From NCBI GenBank assembly GCA_001972305.1, contig BDDD01001375.1:168289-232288 (forward strand): a stretch of DNA of 64,000 nt. Direction: 5' to 3'. This document shows, piece after piece, positions 34,252-45,916 of the stretch. The first letter of the stretch is position 1. Each line of letters begins with the position of its first letter. The translations under genes and the position numbers were made by a program. Below the pieces are notes generated by a model. The model saw only the letters and a program-made list of their open reading frames with translations, made no database searches and was not told the origin of the DNA. Source of the stretch: Cephalotus follicularis (Eukaryota > Streptophyta > Magnoliopsida > Oxalidales > Cephalotaceae).

Positions 34252-34962
34252 TGTTTAGCATAAAAATGTGTGATTTTAATGATTTATTTATTATATTTTT
34301 ATGCTTGGAATAGACTACTGTGGTGGTGTTTATTTGATTTTCAGGTATTATCTCATTATTGGGGAATAAAATAAAATGAAGCTAAAACGTTACTTTTCGA
34401 GTTAAAGTGGTTTGAAATCAACGATTGATTAAATAGTGCACCCACTTAAGCGAGAGAAGTCAAAATTTAAAGCTCGGAAGATATTGAATATTGGGCTCAT
34501 TTTGTTCATATAATTATTTGGAGCACTTTTTGTTCTTGGGCTAACTCATTTTGAAGATCCGAAGAAGAGATATTGCAAGAAAACAAACATTGAAGCATTT
34601 GTTGTCAAGCCACCACGTGTCGCCATCAGATTTGGTCTACGCCATGGCATTCCAATTCCAATTTTGCCGAAGCCTTCATCAACCCATGCAACATAATGTC
34701 CATGCATACATCAGCCCAGCAACCAATCAATACAAGTCCATGCGCCAACTTTCTTGGTATTTTGAATTCAAATTTCTTGTTTTAATTATTTATTTTATTT
34801 TGCATAATTAGGAGTAGTTTTTAATAGGTTATCTCAAATTTGGTATACTTCGCCTAGGTTGGATAAATTACAACTAGTTTACGTTTCCCTGCGTTCGACC
34901 CGTTACTGCATGATCCGTGCACTTGCGGCTATAAATTTTAAAACATTCTTTTTACGTGAACA
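34252..34962 (+). mobile_element. Solo LTR, 711 bp, inside B gag
   Basis: TGTTTAGCATAA ... TACGTGAACA, flanked by GTAGC (34247-34251 and 34963-34967). Removing it restores the gag sequence seen in element E. The phrase GATCCGTGCACTTGCGGCTA near the end is common in plant LTRs. The family is not identified and no GTCGAC array is present. The orientation is not certain. Confidence 0.88.
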
Positions 34963-34967
34963 GTAGC

Positions 34968-35454
34968 TGATGACAAAAAAAAGATACGGAGATTTCTGAA
35001 GGGTTTGTGACCGGATCTTCGGTCGAGGATTAGGGCGATGGAGCTGGGTACTTTTTCAGAGGTCGCTCAAAAGGCGAGGCTACTAGAGAGCATATCCACT
35101 GAGGACCAAGCAGAGAGGGCCCGAGCACAGCAAAATAAATAGAGCCCGACAAGACCAGCTTCTTCAAAATGGCAAGGCAGTGGTTCTCCGACTAAATCAT
35201 CGCAGAACAAATCCAGACAGACTGCCACACAGGGTACTCCTAGTCAGGGGAGTAATGCGGGGACTGGAGCTTGTTATCACTATGGTCATAAGGGCCACTT
35301 ACAGAAGGATTGCTGGAGGATGAATGGACTTTGTTTGAGGTACGGGGAAGCTGGCCATTCCATGAGAGATTGCCCGAAGAATCAGGCTACAGCACCTACC
35401 GGACCAGATAGCAGCAGTGGTGCCGCAGCGGGGCCTTCACAGCGAAGGGACATC
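34968..35454 (+). pseudogene. gag of element B, second part (nucleocapsid)
   Basis: It continues KKIRRFLKGL, then a TGA at an Arg codon, EVAQKARLLESISTEDQAERAR, a TAG at a Gln codon, and two cysteine motifs: CYHYGHKGHLQKDC (second Cys changed to Tyr) and CLRYGEAGHSMRDC (again Cys to Tyr). Both knuckles are therefore damaged. The corresponding motifs in E are intact. Confidence 0.9.
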
Positions 35455-35806
35455 GGCAAGGGCATTGCGAAACGTAGAGTTTTTACCCTTTCATAGACAG
35501 AGGTTCTGGAGTCTACCTCGGTTGTTGGAGGTACACTGTATATTTATGGTTTTGCTGCTAGAGTATTGATGGACCCTGGAGCATCACACTCTTTCATATC
35601 ATCATATTTTGCATCACGTTTAGATGTAACACCAGACAACATGCCATATACCTTGGATGTAAGCACACCTGCCGGAGTTTCCATGTGTACAGATACCGTA
35701 TATAGGGGTTGTGAGATGTCTTTGGCAGGCGTTTCCTTGTATGCAGATCTGATAGTATTGCCTATCCGCGACTTCGATATTATTTTGGGAATGGATTGGC
35801 TGTCAG
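35455..35806 (+). pseudogene. Protease domain of element B, first part
   Basis: A TAG near 35494 is followed by ESTSVVGGTLYIYGFAARVLMDPGASHSFIS. The active-site triad is D-P-G (35572-35580) instead of D-S-G as in E. It runs through LIVLPIRDFDIILGMDWLS, and is then cut at 35807 by a solo LTR. Confidence 0.9.
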
Positions 35807-36618
35807 TGTAAGGACCCAAATTTCCATGTAAGATATTAATTATATTTTCTATTTTGTATTTTGGCAGATAGTTTAAGGGACCCGTAGTATGACCCTACGC
35901 TCGGGGAGTACGGGGGTTCCGCACCCCGGTGAGCGGACGGGGGGTCCCGCTGCCCGGACAGCGGGCGGGGGTTCAGGGGGCAGCGCCCCGAGAAGAATTT
36001 TTTTTTTACTTTTTATTAAAGGAGTCGACGTCTTTAAGGAAGAGGTCGACGTCTTTTTCTTAGTTGACCTGGGCGAAGACTCAAAGGAGTCGACGTCTTT
36101 GAGGAAGAGATCGTAGAAAATGATATGTTTTATGAAATGTTCTAGTTATATGTATTGACTAGAAAAATGTTATGTTAAAATGTGTTTAAACACCTTACTG
36201 AGCTATTTTGAGCTCATTCCTTTCAATGTTGTTTTCAAATAAAATGTTTTCAGGAAAAGAATGAATGGAGAATGCGAGCTTAGAGGAAGCTCTTAAGAAG
36301 GAGTTTTTGAGAAAACGAAGGCTTTGCGATGATATTCGCATTATGTTTTGTTATGTAATAAGAATAATGTTTTTCCGCTGTAATAAGTGTTTATGTACAA
36401 TAGTGATCCTGTGTAATGATTATGACATCTTTTTATAAGATGACTATGTGTAAAGATGAATTGAAGATTTTGTACAATTTTACAAAGACGTGAATTTATG
36501 ATGCTAAGTACTTTTAGAAAAGAGTACCTAAGGAGGTAACGTTTCACACCCAACGTAGCGCAACCGATCTTCGTAGTTCGCTTTGAGCTTAAAGTGGATT
36601 CGGGTCGGGGTCGCTACA
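35807..36618 (+). mobile_element. Solo LTR, 812 bp, inside B protease
   Basis: TGTAAGGACCC ... GGGTCGCTACA with perfect GTCAG flanks (35802-35806 and 36619-36623). It is unrelated in length and most sequence to the other LTRs, yet it carries GTCGACGTCTT repeats. A G+C-rich stretch lies at 35880-35990. Confidence 0.92.
36022..36100. repeat. GTCGACGTC cluster in the 812-bp solo LTR
   Basis: GAGTCGACGTCTTT at 36022 and 36087, with GAGGTCGACGTCTTT between them: three copies with almost identical flanks, so probably recent duplications. Confidence 0.88.
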
Positions 36619-37699
36619 GTCAGCACATCATGCTTACATGGACTGCTACAGCAAGACGGTTGATTTTTGTCTGCCCAATGGTACTACCTTCCAGTTTAAG
36701 GGAGACAAGGGGTTTTCTATGCCGATTGTATCCTTCATCCATGCATCGAAGTATCTCGAGAAAGGATGTGAAGGGTATCTTGCTTATGTAATTGACCGGA
36801 GGAAGGAGAAGGGCTTGAGCCTGGAGGAGATCCCAGTGGTATGTGACTTCCCAGATGTATTTCCGGATGACTTGGGATCTTTGCCACCAAGAAGGAATAT
36901 GGAGTTTGTCATTGATCTTATACCAGGTACAACTCCTATTTCTAAAGCACCGTATAGAATGGCTCCTGCGGAATTGAGAGAGCTGAAATTGCAGTTACAG
37001 GACCTGATCGATAAGGGTTTCATTCGACCCAGTGTTTCACCCTGGGGTGCACCTAAACTGTTTATCAAGAAGAAGGATGGGTCGATGAGGCTCTGCATCG
37101 ACTGCAGAATGTTGAACAAGGCAACGATTAAGAACAAGTATCCTTTGCCTAACATTGAGGATTTGTTCGACCAGTTGCAAGGAGCGAGAGTGTTCTCGAA
37201 GCTTGATTTGAGGTCCGGATATCACCAGTTGAGGGTGAGGGAAGGAGATATTGAGAAGACTGCTTTCCGAACAAGATACGGTCACTATGAGTTCCTTATG
37301 ATGCCTTTTGGTGTCACCAATGCACCGATTGCGTTCATGTCATTGATGAATGATGTGTTTCGACCGTATCTGGACCAGTTTGTCATTGTGTTTATTGACG
37401 ACGTACTTGTATACTCGAGGAGTGAGGAGGAGCATGCTTGCCATCTGAGGTTGGCTTTGCAGATACTCCGAGAGCACCAGCTGTATGCCAAATTCAGTAA
37501 GTATGAGTTTTGGCTTGACCGTGTGATCTTCCTTGGTCACATTGTATCCGGAGAAGGTTTGGCGGTGGATCCGTCAAAGACAGAAGTGGTGCGAGATTGG
37601 CCACAGCTGAGGAATGTGACGGAGGTACGCAGTTTTCTTGGCTTGACAGGCTATTACCGGAGGTTTATACAGAACTTTTAAAGGGTAGCTGAGCCATTG
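36619..37699 (+). pseudogene. Protease end and reverse transcriptase of element B
   Basis: One open frame of 347 codons (36638-37681) contains the protease-RT linker ([21 protein letters not shown]) and all RT blocks: [29 protein letters not shown] (Tyr to Cys), [32 protein letters not shown] and F-I-D-D with both catalytic Asp (37397-37402). [19 protein letters not shown] follows. It ends in TAA at 37679. The RT core itself looks intact. Confidence 0.94.
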
Positions 37700-38200
37700 A
37701 CTAGACTGACCCAGAAGAAGACCTTGTTCGTTCGGGATGATGATTGCGAAGCTAGTTTCCGTGAACTGAAGGATCGGTTGGTTTCCGCTCCTATCTTGGC
37801 ATTACCCGAGGGTAATGAGGACTTTGCAGTTTATAGTGATGCATCGGGTAAGGGCTTGGGCTGCGTACTGATGCAGCGAGGAAAGGTGATTGCTTATGCT
37901 TCTACGAAGCTGAAGCCGTATGAAGGAAACTACCCGACACACGACCTTGAACTTGCAGCTATTATCTTTGCCCTTTAGAAGTGGAGGCACTATCTTTATA
38001 GGGCACAGTTTGAGATCTTTACAGATCATAAGAGTTTGAGGTACCTGTGCTGTCAAGACACACTGAACATGAGACAGCGCAGGTGGGTAGAGTTCTTTAA
38101 TGATTATGACTGCAGTATCCAGTACCACCCGGGGAAAGCGAATGTAGTCGCTATTGCCTTGAGCCGCAAGGCTATGGTTTCCAGTACGATGGTGTCGTAA
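37700..38200 (+). pseudogene. RNase H domain of element B
   Basis: [57 protein letters not shown], then a TAG at the Gln codon before KWRHYLY, and [11 protein letters not shown]. The acidic catalytic positions are retained. It ends HPGKANVV followed by a TAA at about 38198. Confidence 0.92.
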
Positions 38201-39484
38201 TGGAAGATGTTAGAAGACTTCCAAGAGTGGTCTCCGTTGAATCAGTCACCGGGGATCTTTCTAGCTGACATGCGAGTCCAACCAGTGTTACTTGATCACA
38301 TCAGAGATGCACAACCACATGACCCGGAGTTGCGACGGATTCGGGAGAACCTGGACTCGGAATTCGAATTTAGTGTGCATGATGATGGTATTTTGAGATA
38401 TCGGGGACGTGTATCTCTTTCGAGTGAACCGAGACTGAAGGATGAGTTACTCCGCGGGGCTCATAAATCTCTGTACAGTATCCATCCTGGTAGCACAAAG
38501 ATGTACCAAGACATGAAGAAAACTTATTGGTGGCCCGGTATGAAGCGCGAGATTGCTGAATATGTCACGAAGTGTTTGACTTGCCAGAGGTTCAAGGCCG
38601 AGCACCAAAGACCTGCGGGACTGTTGCAATCATTACCAGTGGCGGAGTGGAAATGGGAACACATTACGATGGACTTTGTTTCTGGATTTCAACTGACTAG
38701 GCATCGTCATAATGCCGTGTGGGTTATTATTGATAGACTCACCAAATCAGCACACTTCTTGCCCACACATGTCACTGATTCTGCAAGCAAGTTGGCTCGA
38801 CTATATGTGAAGGAGATTGTGAGGTTGCACGGTGTCCCGGTGAGCATCGTTTGTGATAGGGATTCGATCTTCACTTCCAACTTCTGGAAGAGATTCCAGA
38901 CAGCCTTCGGAACCAGATTGAATCTCAGTACTGCTTTCCACCCTCAGACAGACGGACAGTCGGAGCGTACCATCCAAACCTTGGAGGACATGCTTCGGGC
39001 TTGTGTGATCGATTTTGGTGGAACCTGGGAAGACCATATCCCTCTGATAGAGTTTTCTTACAATAACACCTATCACTCGAGTATTGGTATGGCTCACTAC
39101 GAGGCACTGTATGGGAGAAAGTGTAGGTCACCCATCTGTTGGGACGAGGTTGGTGAACGACCATTGCTTGGGTCGGATTTGGTGGAGGAGGCTTTGGAGA
39201 AAGTCAAGTTCATCAGAGAAAAGTTGCTTGCAGCGCAGAGTTGGCAGAAGAGCTATGTCGACAGTGTGAAGAGAAGGCCTTTAACCTTCAATGTTGGGGA
39301 TCACATGTTTTTGAAGATATCTCTGTGGAAAGGAGTGCAAAGATTCGGGAAGAAGGCCAAGCTAGCGCCGCGGTACATCAGTCCTTTTGAGATTCTGGAG
39401 AGGGTTGGGGAGGTAGCTTATCAGCTAGCCTTGCCTCCTACATTGTCGGGTGTACATGATGTCTTCCATGTATCGATGCTATGA
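38201..39484 (+). pseudogene. Integrase of element B
   Basis: An open frame of 425 codons in the same frame as RT. The HHCC domain has HKSLYSIHPGSTKM and CLTCQRFKAEH. The DDE core has Asp 38672-38674, Asp 38855-38857 and Glu 38963-38965, all present. The GPF module is RYISPFEILERVGEVAYQLALPP (Gly to Ser). It closes at a stop at the VSML motif (39482-39484). It is the best-preserved integrase in the window. Confidence 0.94.
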
Positions 39485-39709
39485 GGATATATCCGAGATC
39501 CATCACCTGTCTTGGATTATGACTCGGTTACGGTGAGGGGTGATCTTTCCTGCGAAGAGTCGCCCGTGAAAATTTTGGATTGGAAGACACAAGTATTGAG
39601 GAACCGAACCATTCCGATGGTAAAGGTTCAGTGGCAGTTTCATCGGCCGGATGAAGCAACTTGGGAACGTGAGGATGATATCCGAGAGCGTTACCCGCAT
39701 TTGTTTTAG
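39485..39709 (+). pseudogene. Chromodomain tail of element B
   Basis: After the stop at 39482-39484 the frame continues DLSCEESPVKILDWKTQ, RTIPMVKVQWQFHRPDEA, TWEREDDIRERYPHLF and TAG. It matches the tails of A and E. Confidence 0.88.
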
Positions 39710-39734
39710 TATATGTAAATTCGAGGACGAATTT

Positions 39735-39752
39735 CTTTGAAGGAGGGAGGAT
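39735..39752 (+). other. Polypurine tract of element B
   Basis: TTTGAAGGAGGGAGGAT immediately before the 3' LTR. Confidence 0.88.
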
Positions 39753-39918
39753 TGTAACGCCCAGAAATTCAATTTCATGTATTATTTTAATCCTCGATAT
39801 AACATTTACCTTGAATTAATAAAAAGGCAAATTTCCTGGTTGATATCTTGAATTCAAGTTAGCTTAGAGCATTTAGAAGAGTGATTCTAAGTGTAATTGT
39901 GGAGATTTCTAGCTTGGA

Positions 39919-40071
39919 CAGCCGATTGGTGCAATATACAAGCCGACTGTTGGACTAAAGGGAGAGGCAGTCGACTGGCGTGAGGAACCAGTCGACTGGA
40001 CAACTGTCCTGCCAATTGGCAACAGGCTGCCAGGCGAAGCAGTCGACTGCCAGGGAAAGGCAGCCGACTGG
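39919..40071. repeat. CAGTCGACTG palindrome cluster, 5' cluster of the B 3' LTR
   Basis: CAGCCGATTG, AAGCCGACTG, CAGTCGACTG, CAGTCGACTG, CAGTCGACTG and CAGCCGACTG. One unit is GTCGAC here where the 5' LTR has GCCGAC. Confidence 0.9.
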
Positions 40072-40901
40072 ATCGTGCCCTGTTTTATCTGCATGTGACA
40101 AGATCACATGTAGCCATTGATAAGGTATCTTGCAGGCGCCATCTGATGATAGATGAGACGTGTTGAGCATGCACCACCACGCTAGGACCTGCAAAGACAG
40201 AGAGGAAGAGAAAAGGAGACATGTGGGTGAGCATGCATGTGATAGTGGGAGAGGGAAGCTCTTAACGCCATGCAAACGAATTGTGAGGAAGAGAACTGCA
40301 TAAATTTTCTTTTCCTTCATCTCTCTCACCCTATAATCTGATAAGAGAGGACCTGATAATTTGAGAGTGAAAACAGTGTGAAATTAAAAGAGAAATAGTG
40401 AGGAAGTGAGAGGTTCACCATTGTTGAAGCTTGGAGCTCAGAATTGGAGCTAATGGACTGTCCTTGGAGCTACTGGGAGGCTCAAAGACACTGGAAAGGA
40501 GACACAAAGAGGTGGACTTCCGATTTCTAACTTGAAATAAAAGGTCGGGGTAGTGGTAGAGGATTTTATGCATGCATTTTAAGTTTAAAGTAATGGTGTT
40601 ATAAAGGAATGGTATTGTTGTTTGGGCTGTGGATTTCTGTGTTAAGGTTATGGTTACTAATTAATGAATAACCTGATAAGCACATTGATTTTGAATGGAG
40701 AATTGGATTGGCTTTCATGCAATGCCATATTTGGATTTCTTTTGAATTATGATGAAAACGGAGTATAATGCATGAATTGAGTTATGTTTAGACCAGGATA
40801 TGATTACTGGTGATGTTCTGTGGTTTGAATACGTGTGAACATGTTTCAATTGCTCGTTGAATGGATTTAGAAATGGATTCCTGACACTGTCCAACCCAGA
40901 G

Positions 40902-41117
40902 CAGCCGACTGTTTAAATAAAGCAGTCGACTACTCAAACATCCAGTCGACTGGCATGTAATAACAGTCGACTGCGCATGAGATGTTACCCAGAACAGTCG
41001 ACTGCCGAAGGAAGGCAGTCGACTGCCTAATGCTCGTGATGAACAAGTTGACTGCTTGGGAAGAACAGTCGACTGACTCAAGGATCCAGCTGACTGTTAT
41101 GGTAAAACAGTCGACTG
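40902..41117. repeat. CAGTCGACTG palindrome cluster, intronic cluster of the B 3' LTR
   Basis: About ten units in the same order as 32133-32348, two with CG changed to TG (AAGTTGACTG, CAGCTGACTG). Confidence 0.92.
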
Positions 41118-42748
41118 TTACAGCAGAAATGGGACTTTTAGAGAAGCAGATAGGCCTAGGTTAATTACCAACAACCCTAGGTGCATTCTGACCATATGTT
41201 TGCATTATTACTGTGAATTGCATTATGGTTGATATCTAAAAAGTGTTAACCATTTTGAAAAGCTTGCATGATTATTATAATCATTATTGTACGAAAATTT
41301 ATATTTGTCAAACATATGATTTTATATATTTTCGAAATGGCTGGGGAAGTATCCCCAAAGACGGAGAAATGTTTTAAAGGATTGACTACGCAATCCAAAT
41401 GTATTGTTTTAAGTTTTATAACTTATTTCAACTTGTGAACGGAGTAATATATTTTAAACAAATATATTTAATCAAGTAATTATAGTTTATTACTTGAATT
41501 GTACTGTGCAATACTTGTGACTATTGGGTTAGCCGTCGTGCTAAACAACATACGGAGGACTTGCTCCAAACTGTTCGCAAACGGGATGGGGTAAGAGTGC
41601 TTGACATTAAGGCCAGGAGGTGGCGACGGTCAGGACTACTGGTTTGTCTGGTTCCTTTTGGGACATACTTATTGCTTGTGTTGATACAACTTACGGAGTT
41701 ATTCTTGTACGGTGAACATGCATACATTTTTATATGTATATACGGAGTTATAATTATTGTGAAAATTTCATATCATATTGCATCACTATGCATTCATTCA
41801 TTATACGCATTACCTTGACCTTAAACTGTCTTCATAAACTTTTCTACTTAGCCGAGTGAGGACAAAGGCCCTACTGTAACAGATTGATGGAGTGGTTTGT
41901 GAGATGGAGCATGCTTGGAGACTTAAAAAGAAGACTGTGTAGTTTCTCTTATTTTATTTACTAGATTATGGAACAATGATTATGTAATTTGGATTATTGT
42001 AACTTGGGTTATTATTGTTATCTCGTACTGTATTATTTCACGCTCTGTTTTGGGCGATTGACATGGTGTTTGGGTTTTTATAAACTTGTTGGCCATCACG
42101 TAGTATGGGATGCGTGATGCATGTTTAAATTCGGCTCATTTATGTTATTGCTTCCGCTATCGAAGCTTTTTATTTATTCGTTTTATCGCAGGAGCTGGAT
42201 TATTTTGTGTTGATTGCCTTACCGCTTATATGTTGTCTTAAATTGAAAAACAGGGTGTGACAACGTAATAGAAGGTTGTTTTCTTTTGAAACATTTATCA
42301 ATTTAGTAATCATACCTCTCGTGGTAGGAAAATGATATTCAGTACTGTAAAAGTACCTCTCATTGGAGGGAAATCAGTAATCATTAGGTTTCGTTTGAAA
42401 ATGATAGTTGAAATCATTAATTGTGTATATAGCTCTTAGTTGGGTTCAATCCTTTGAAAGTAAGGGACATTAGTGTTTGTGAACACTCTGACTAGTATGT
42501 ACTCATTGTAATGGTAGCATATACACTAAAACAGTAAGGGACTGGAGCAATTCAAGGATTCAATAAGGTCATTAGCATACCACAATCATTCTTGCGCAAC
42601 TCTCATAAGGAGTGCATATGTTGTTTAATTTCTGAAATGTAATTATGTAAGGCCAGGATTGACTGTTCTAATCATCCATATGGAGGCCCGGCTAATTACA
42701 TTCCAATTGAGGCCTAAATAGAACCTATATCATAAATTTATTCTAGGA

Positions 42749-42861
42749 CAGTCAACTGTTCCCAAGAACAGTCGGCTATTTTGATTGAGTAGTCGGCTGT
42801 TTGCTCTTAACAGTCGACTGGTTCGATTGAGTAGTCGACTGCCATGAAGAACAGTTGACTG
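42749..42861. repeat. CAGTCGACTG palindrome cluster, intronic cluster of solo LTR C
   Basis: CAGTCAACTG, CAGTCGGCTA, TAGTCGGCTG, CAGTCGACTG, TAGTCGACTG and CAGTTGACTG. Confidence 0.86.
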
Positions 42862-43912
42862 CTTTGCCCAGAAATTGGCAGGCAGTAGCAGGGTATGTAT
42901 ATTCAATGTCCAAATACTAACTCAATTAATACATGCAATCAAATAGAAAATTAACCATACATGATATGCATATTATATCTTCAAAAACATGTCATTACCC
43001 CTACCTCAATTGCTATCCCGGAATCAAATTAAGTTGATTCCTCTCTTTGAGTTCAAAGTCCTTCACCCAACTCAATCTTCCAAAATCCAGTAATTCATCT
43101 ATTCATTGCATGTTTACGGATATATGCCTTAATACCAGTAAGTTTTAGTAACCTTCTTATTACAACTACAAGTTCCAACAGTAACTTATCAATAATCCAT
43201 TAAGCATCCATTCTTACATTTAACAACATCTCTCCACCATTCAACTCCAATTTCAGTAAGTACTAAGTTTTCATGTTAGCGAAGGCATGTATAGATTGTG
43301 ATAGTATACATATACCTAATGACAACCATAACATCAGCCAGGATTTGAATTAGAGGCTTGCAATTTCAAGTCTTCTTTAAACCATTTACCAATTCTATTT
43401 CAATTCTAGAAATTATTAACCCTAATCATGTTAACAGAAGATATGGATATCTAATCCTAGTCTGTTTTCCTAGCTATTAACCATAACAATAGTAAGGAAT
43501 TCGGATTAGTGACTTGCCAGGAAGATTCAAGCTTTAAAACTACTTTGAACTCCAACTTTCTACATGCAAGCTCCAAGATAATCTTTCCTTTGATTTCTTC
43601 TCCTGAATGTTTTCTAACACTCAAATCAGCTCTTCACAGCTGATATACAAGTGTTAGAGTCTTAGAATTTGTTAGGATCCCATTAACTCAACCTTCCCTC
43701 TTTTCCTTCTCTCTCTCATATGCACCTCTCCTCACTCCTTTCTCTTCTGTTTTTGCAGGTTGCAGGTCTGCAAATCTTGTACAAGGAATAGAGGACATGC
43801 AAGGCACTCCTCTTGCATGTTATGGCAGCTGGTGACTTCGCCTAACACCTGTCCATCAAGCAATGCCACAGCTCTATCTCACATGCATGCACAGACACCT
43901 GTTCTGTGCCGT

Positions 43913-44042
43913 TCCAGTTGACTATGTTTACTTGGTAGTCAACTGTCCATTCCTAGCATCAAACAGTCGACTGTTCCCCTGTGACAGTCGGCTGTTCCTC
44001 TATAAACTAGGCAGTCGACTGTTACCCTGTGACAGTCGACTG
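43913..44042. repeat. CAGTCGACTG palindrome cluster, 5' cluster of solo LTR C
   Basis: CAGTTGACTA, TAGTCAACTG, CAGTCGACTG, CAGTCGGCTG, CAGTCGACTG and CAGTCGACTG, reading on the plus strand of this reversed LTR. Confidence 0.86.
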
Positions 44043-44191
44043 TAATTGCCAGTTTTTGGTTGCTTAAGTTTACTCCCTCAATTAAATTTGCAACCTCAAT
44101 TCATATAACAATTGGATATTAGAATTCAAGTAAGTGCATATTTTATTCATCAAGAGTACAATATACACGAATTAAAATTGCGGTTATTACA

Positions 44192-45043
44192 ACCTTGCAA
44201 ATTCAAAAAGATGAGGATATTCTTGTCTCATCGTTTCTTCCAATTCCCTTGTAGCTTCTTTGACTCTGTGGTTCCTCCACAAAACTTTTACTAATGGGAT
44301 GGTTTTGGTCGACAAAACTTGTTCCTTATAATCCAAAATCTTTACCGGTTGCTCATCGTATGATAAGTCGTTATGCACTTGTATTGGTTCAACTCTTAGA
44401 ACATGAGATGGGTTGGCCATATATTTCTGAAGAAGATATACATGGAACACGTTGTGAACGTGAGAGAGACTTGGTGGCAATGGAAGCGTATACGCAACTT
44501 CTTTTATTCTCTCTAGAATCTCGAATGGTCCAATATATCGAGGACTGAGCTTTCCTTTCTTGATAAACCTCATAACTCCTTTCTAGAGTGATATCTTTAG
44601 AAAAACATGATCTCCCACTTCAAACTGTAACTCCCTTCATCTCTTATTTGCATAGCTTTTCTGTCTGCTTTGGGCTGTTAAAAGGTTTCCGAATCAGCTT
44701 CACCTTCTCAGCAGTTATTTGCACCATCTATTGTCCAAATATCTTCCTTTCTCCTAGTTCATCCCAACATATGGGCGTTCGACACCTCCGTCCGTAAAGT
44801 GCTTCAAAATGTGCCATCTGAATACTAGCTTGGAAACTATTATTATAGGAAAATTCGATCAAAGTGACATGCTTCTCCCAACTCCTTTGAAAATCTAGCG
44901 CAGGCTCTTAGCATGTCTTCCAATGTTTGAATCGTTCATTCTGATTGTCCATTGATCTGCGGGTGGTAATCCATACAAAAATCCAACCTCGTACCCTAAG
45001 CATTCTGTAAACTTTCCCAAAAGCGTGATGTGAAGCGGGGATG
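44192..45043 (-). pseudogene. Integrase C-terminus and chromodomain of gypsy J
   Basis: The minus frame 44573-44187 gives RYIGPFEILERIKEVAYTLPLPPS, HNVFHVYLLQKY, DLSYDEQPVKILDYKEQ, TIPLVKVLWRNHRVKEAT and EYPHLFEFAR, the GPF module plus a chromodomain. Between 44574 and 45043 the second half of the integrase core is frameshifted and interrupted, though pieces can be read. Joining across solo LTR C puts the natural stop and purine tract directly after EFAR. Confidence 0.88.
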
Positions 45044-45916
45044 TCAATCTGAAACAATCGATACTAGTACACCATGTAATCTGATGATCTCTTGTTCATA
45101 AATTCTAGCCAGTTGGCTCAAAGGATGACTGTCCTTGATCGATAGGAAATGAGCAGACTTTGTTAAACGATCTACAATCACCCATATTGCATTATTCCCT
45201 TTGGCTGTCCTTGGAAGTCCGCTTTCAAAGTCCACACTGATATGTTCCCACTTCCACTCAAGTATGGGAAGTGACTGCAGAGTTCCCTTTGGCAACTGAT
45301 GTTTGTCCTTCACTTGTTTGCAGATTAGACATCTTGACACAAAATTTACAATTTCTCTTTGCATATTATTCCACCAATAGAGATCTTGTAAATCCCTGTA
45401 CATCTTGGTACTTCCAGGGTGGACTGAGAAATTTGAACTATGTGTTTCCTTTAATACTTCATTCTTCAAGTCTGCATTAGATGGGATGCACAGTCTGGAA
45501 TCAAATTTCAGTATGCTATCAACTCCAAAATTAAAACGTGATACTTTTCCATTCCGTACTTGGTCTGCTATCTCCTTCAGTTCTAGATCTTCAATTTGAC
45601 TTTGCTTTATTCTTTCAACCAGAGAAGGTTGAGCTATGACTTGAGGTAAGAAAGCTCTTTCTTCTTGTCTTCTCACTTCTAATTTCATCCTTTGGAATTC
45701 CCTTATCAATTCTTCCTATGAGGTGATCATCATAGCCAGATTCCCCGTACTCTTTCTACTCAAGGCGTCTGCCACGACGTTATCCTTTCCCAGATGGTAC
45801 TGAATGGTGTAGTCGTAGTCCTTGATAAGCTCTAACCAACTCCTTTCCCTCATGTTTAATTCTTTTTGGGTGAAAATATATTTGAGGCTTTTGTGATTAG
45901 TGAAGATTTCACACTT
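45044..45916 (-). pseudogene. RNase H end and integrase N-terminal half of gypsy J
   Basis: The minus frame from about 45916 shows the [21 protein letters not shown] and [10 protein letters not shown] region. After a stop near 45712, an open 221-codon segment follows (45709-45044). It has the HHCC domain (SVHPGSTKMYRDLQDLYWW, CLICKQVKDKHQ), the first catalytic Asp in ISVDFESG, and ends at VSIVSD plus a stop, right after the second catalytic Asp. Confidence 0.9.

Larger units (their letters stand above)
30985..42262 (+). mobile_element. Full-length Ty3/gypsy chromovirus B, inactivated
   Basis: LTRs of 2515 and 2510 bp, tRNA-Met primer site, gag, protease, RT, RNase H, integrase, chromodomain and purine tract in order. 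Target sites are ATGTA (30980-30984) and ACGTA (42263-42267), differing by one C/T. The coding frame is never shifted outside the two nested solo LTRs; it is broken only by stops, most of them C-to-T or G-to-A changes. Confidence 0.94.
39753..42262 (+). mobile_element. 3' LTR of element B
   Basis: TGTAACGCCCAG ... ACAGGGTGTGACA, 2510 bp. The putative leader intron starts at 40544 with GTCGGGG and ends at 41882. It is close to the 5' LTR along its whole length. Confidence 0.94.
30171..44191 (-). mobile_element. Solo LTR C (about 2.7 kb net), split by gypsy element B
   Basis: On the minus strand it runs from TGTAATAACCGC at 44191 to CGGGGTGTGACA at 30171. It consists of 42268-44191 and 30171-30984 once B is removed, and it matches the A and I LTRs. 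Perfect ACCTT flanks it (30166-30170 and 44192-44196). Joining the outer sequences restores the end of the J chromodomain frame followed by its purine tract, so this is a solo LTR inserted in J and not J's own LTR. Confidence 0.93.

Noticed and set aside
34551-34811. Open frame of 86 codons between B gag pieces
   Set aside because: It lies wholly inside the 711-bp solo LTR and has no protein-like features.
30171-44191. 3' LTR of the pol sequence at 44192-47750
   Set aside because: It has its own ACCTT duplications and no purine tract at 44192. Removing it joins the J chromodomain to the J purine tract at 30127-30170.
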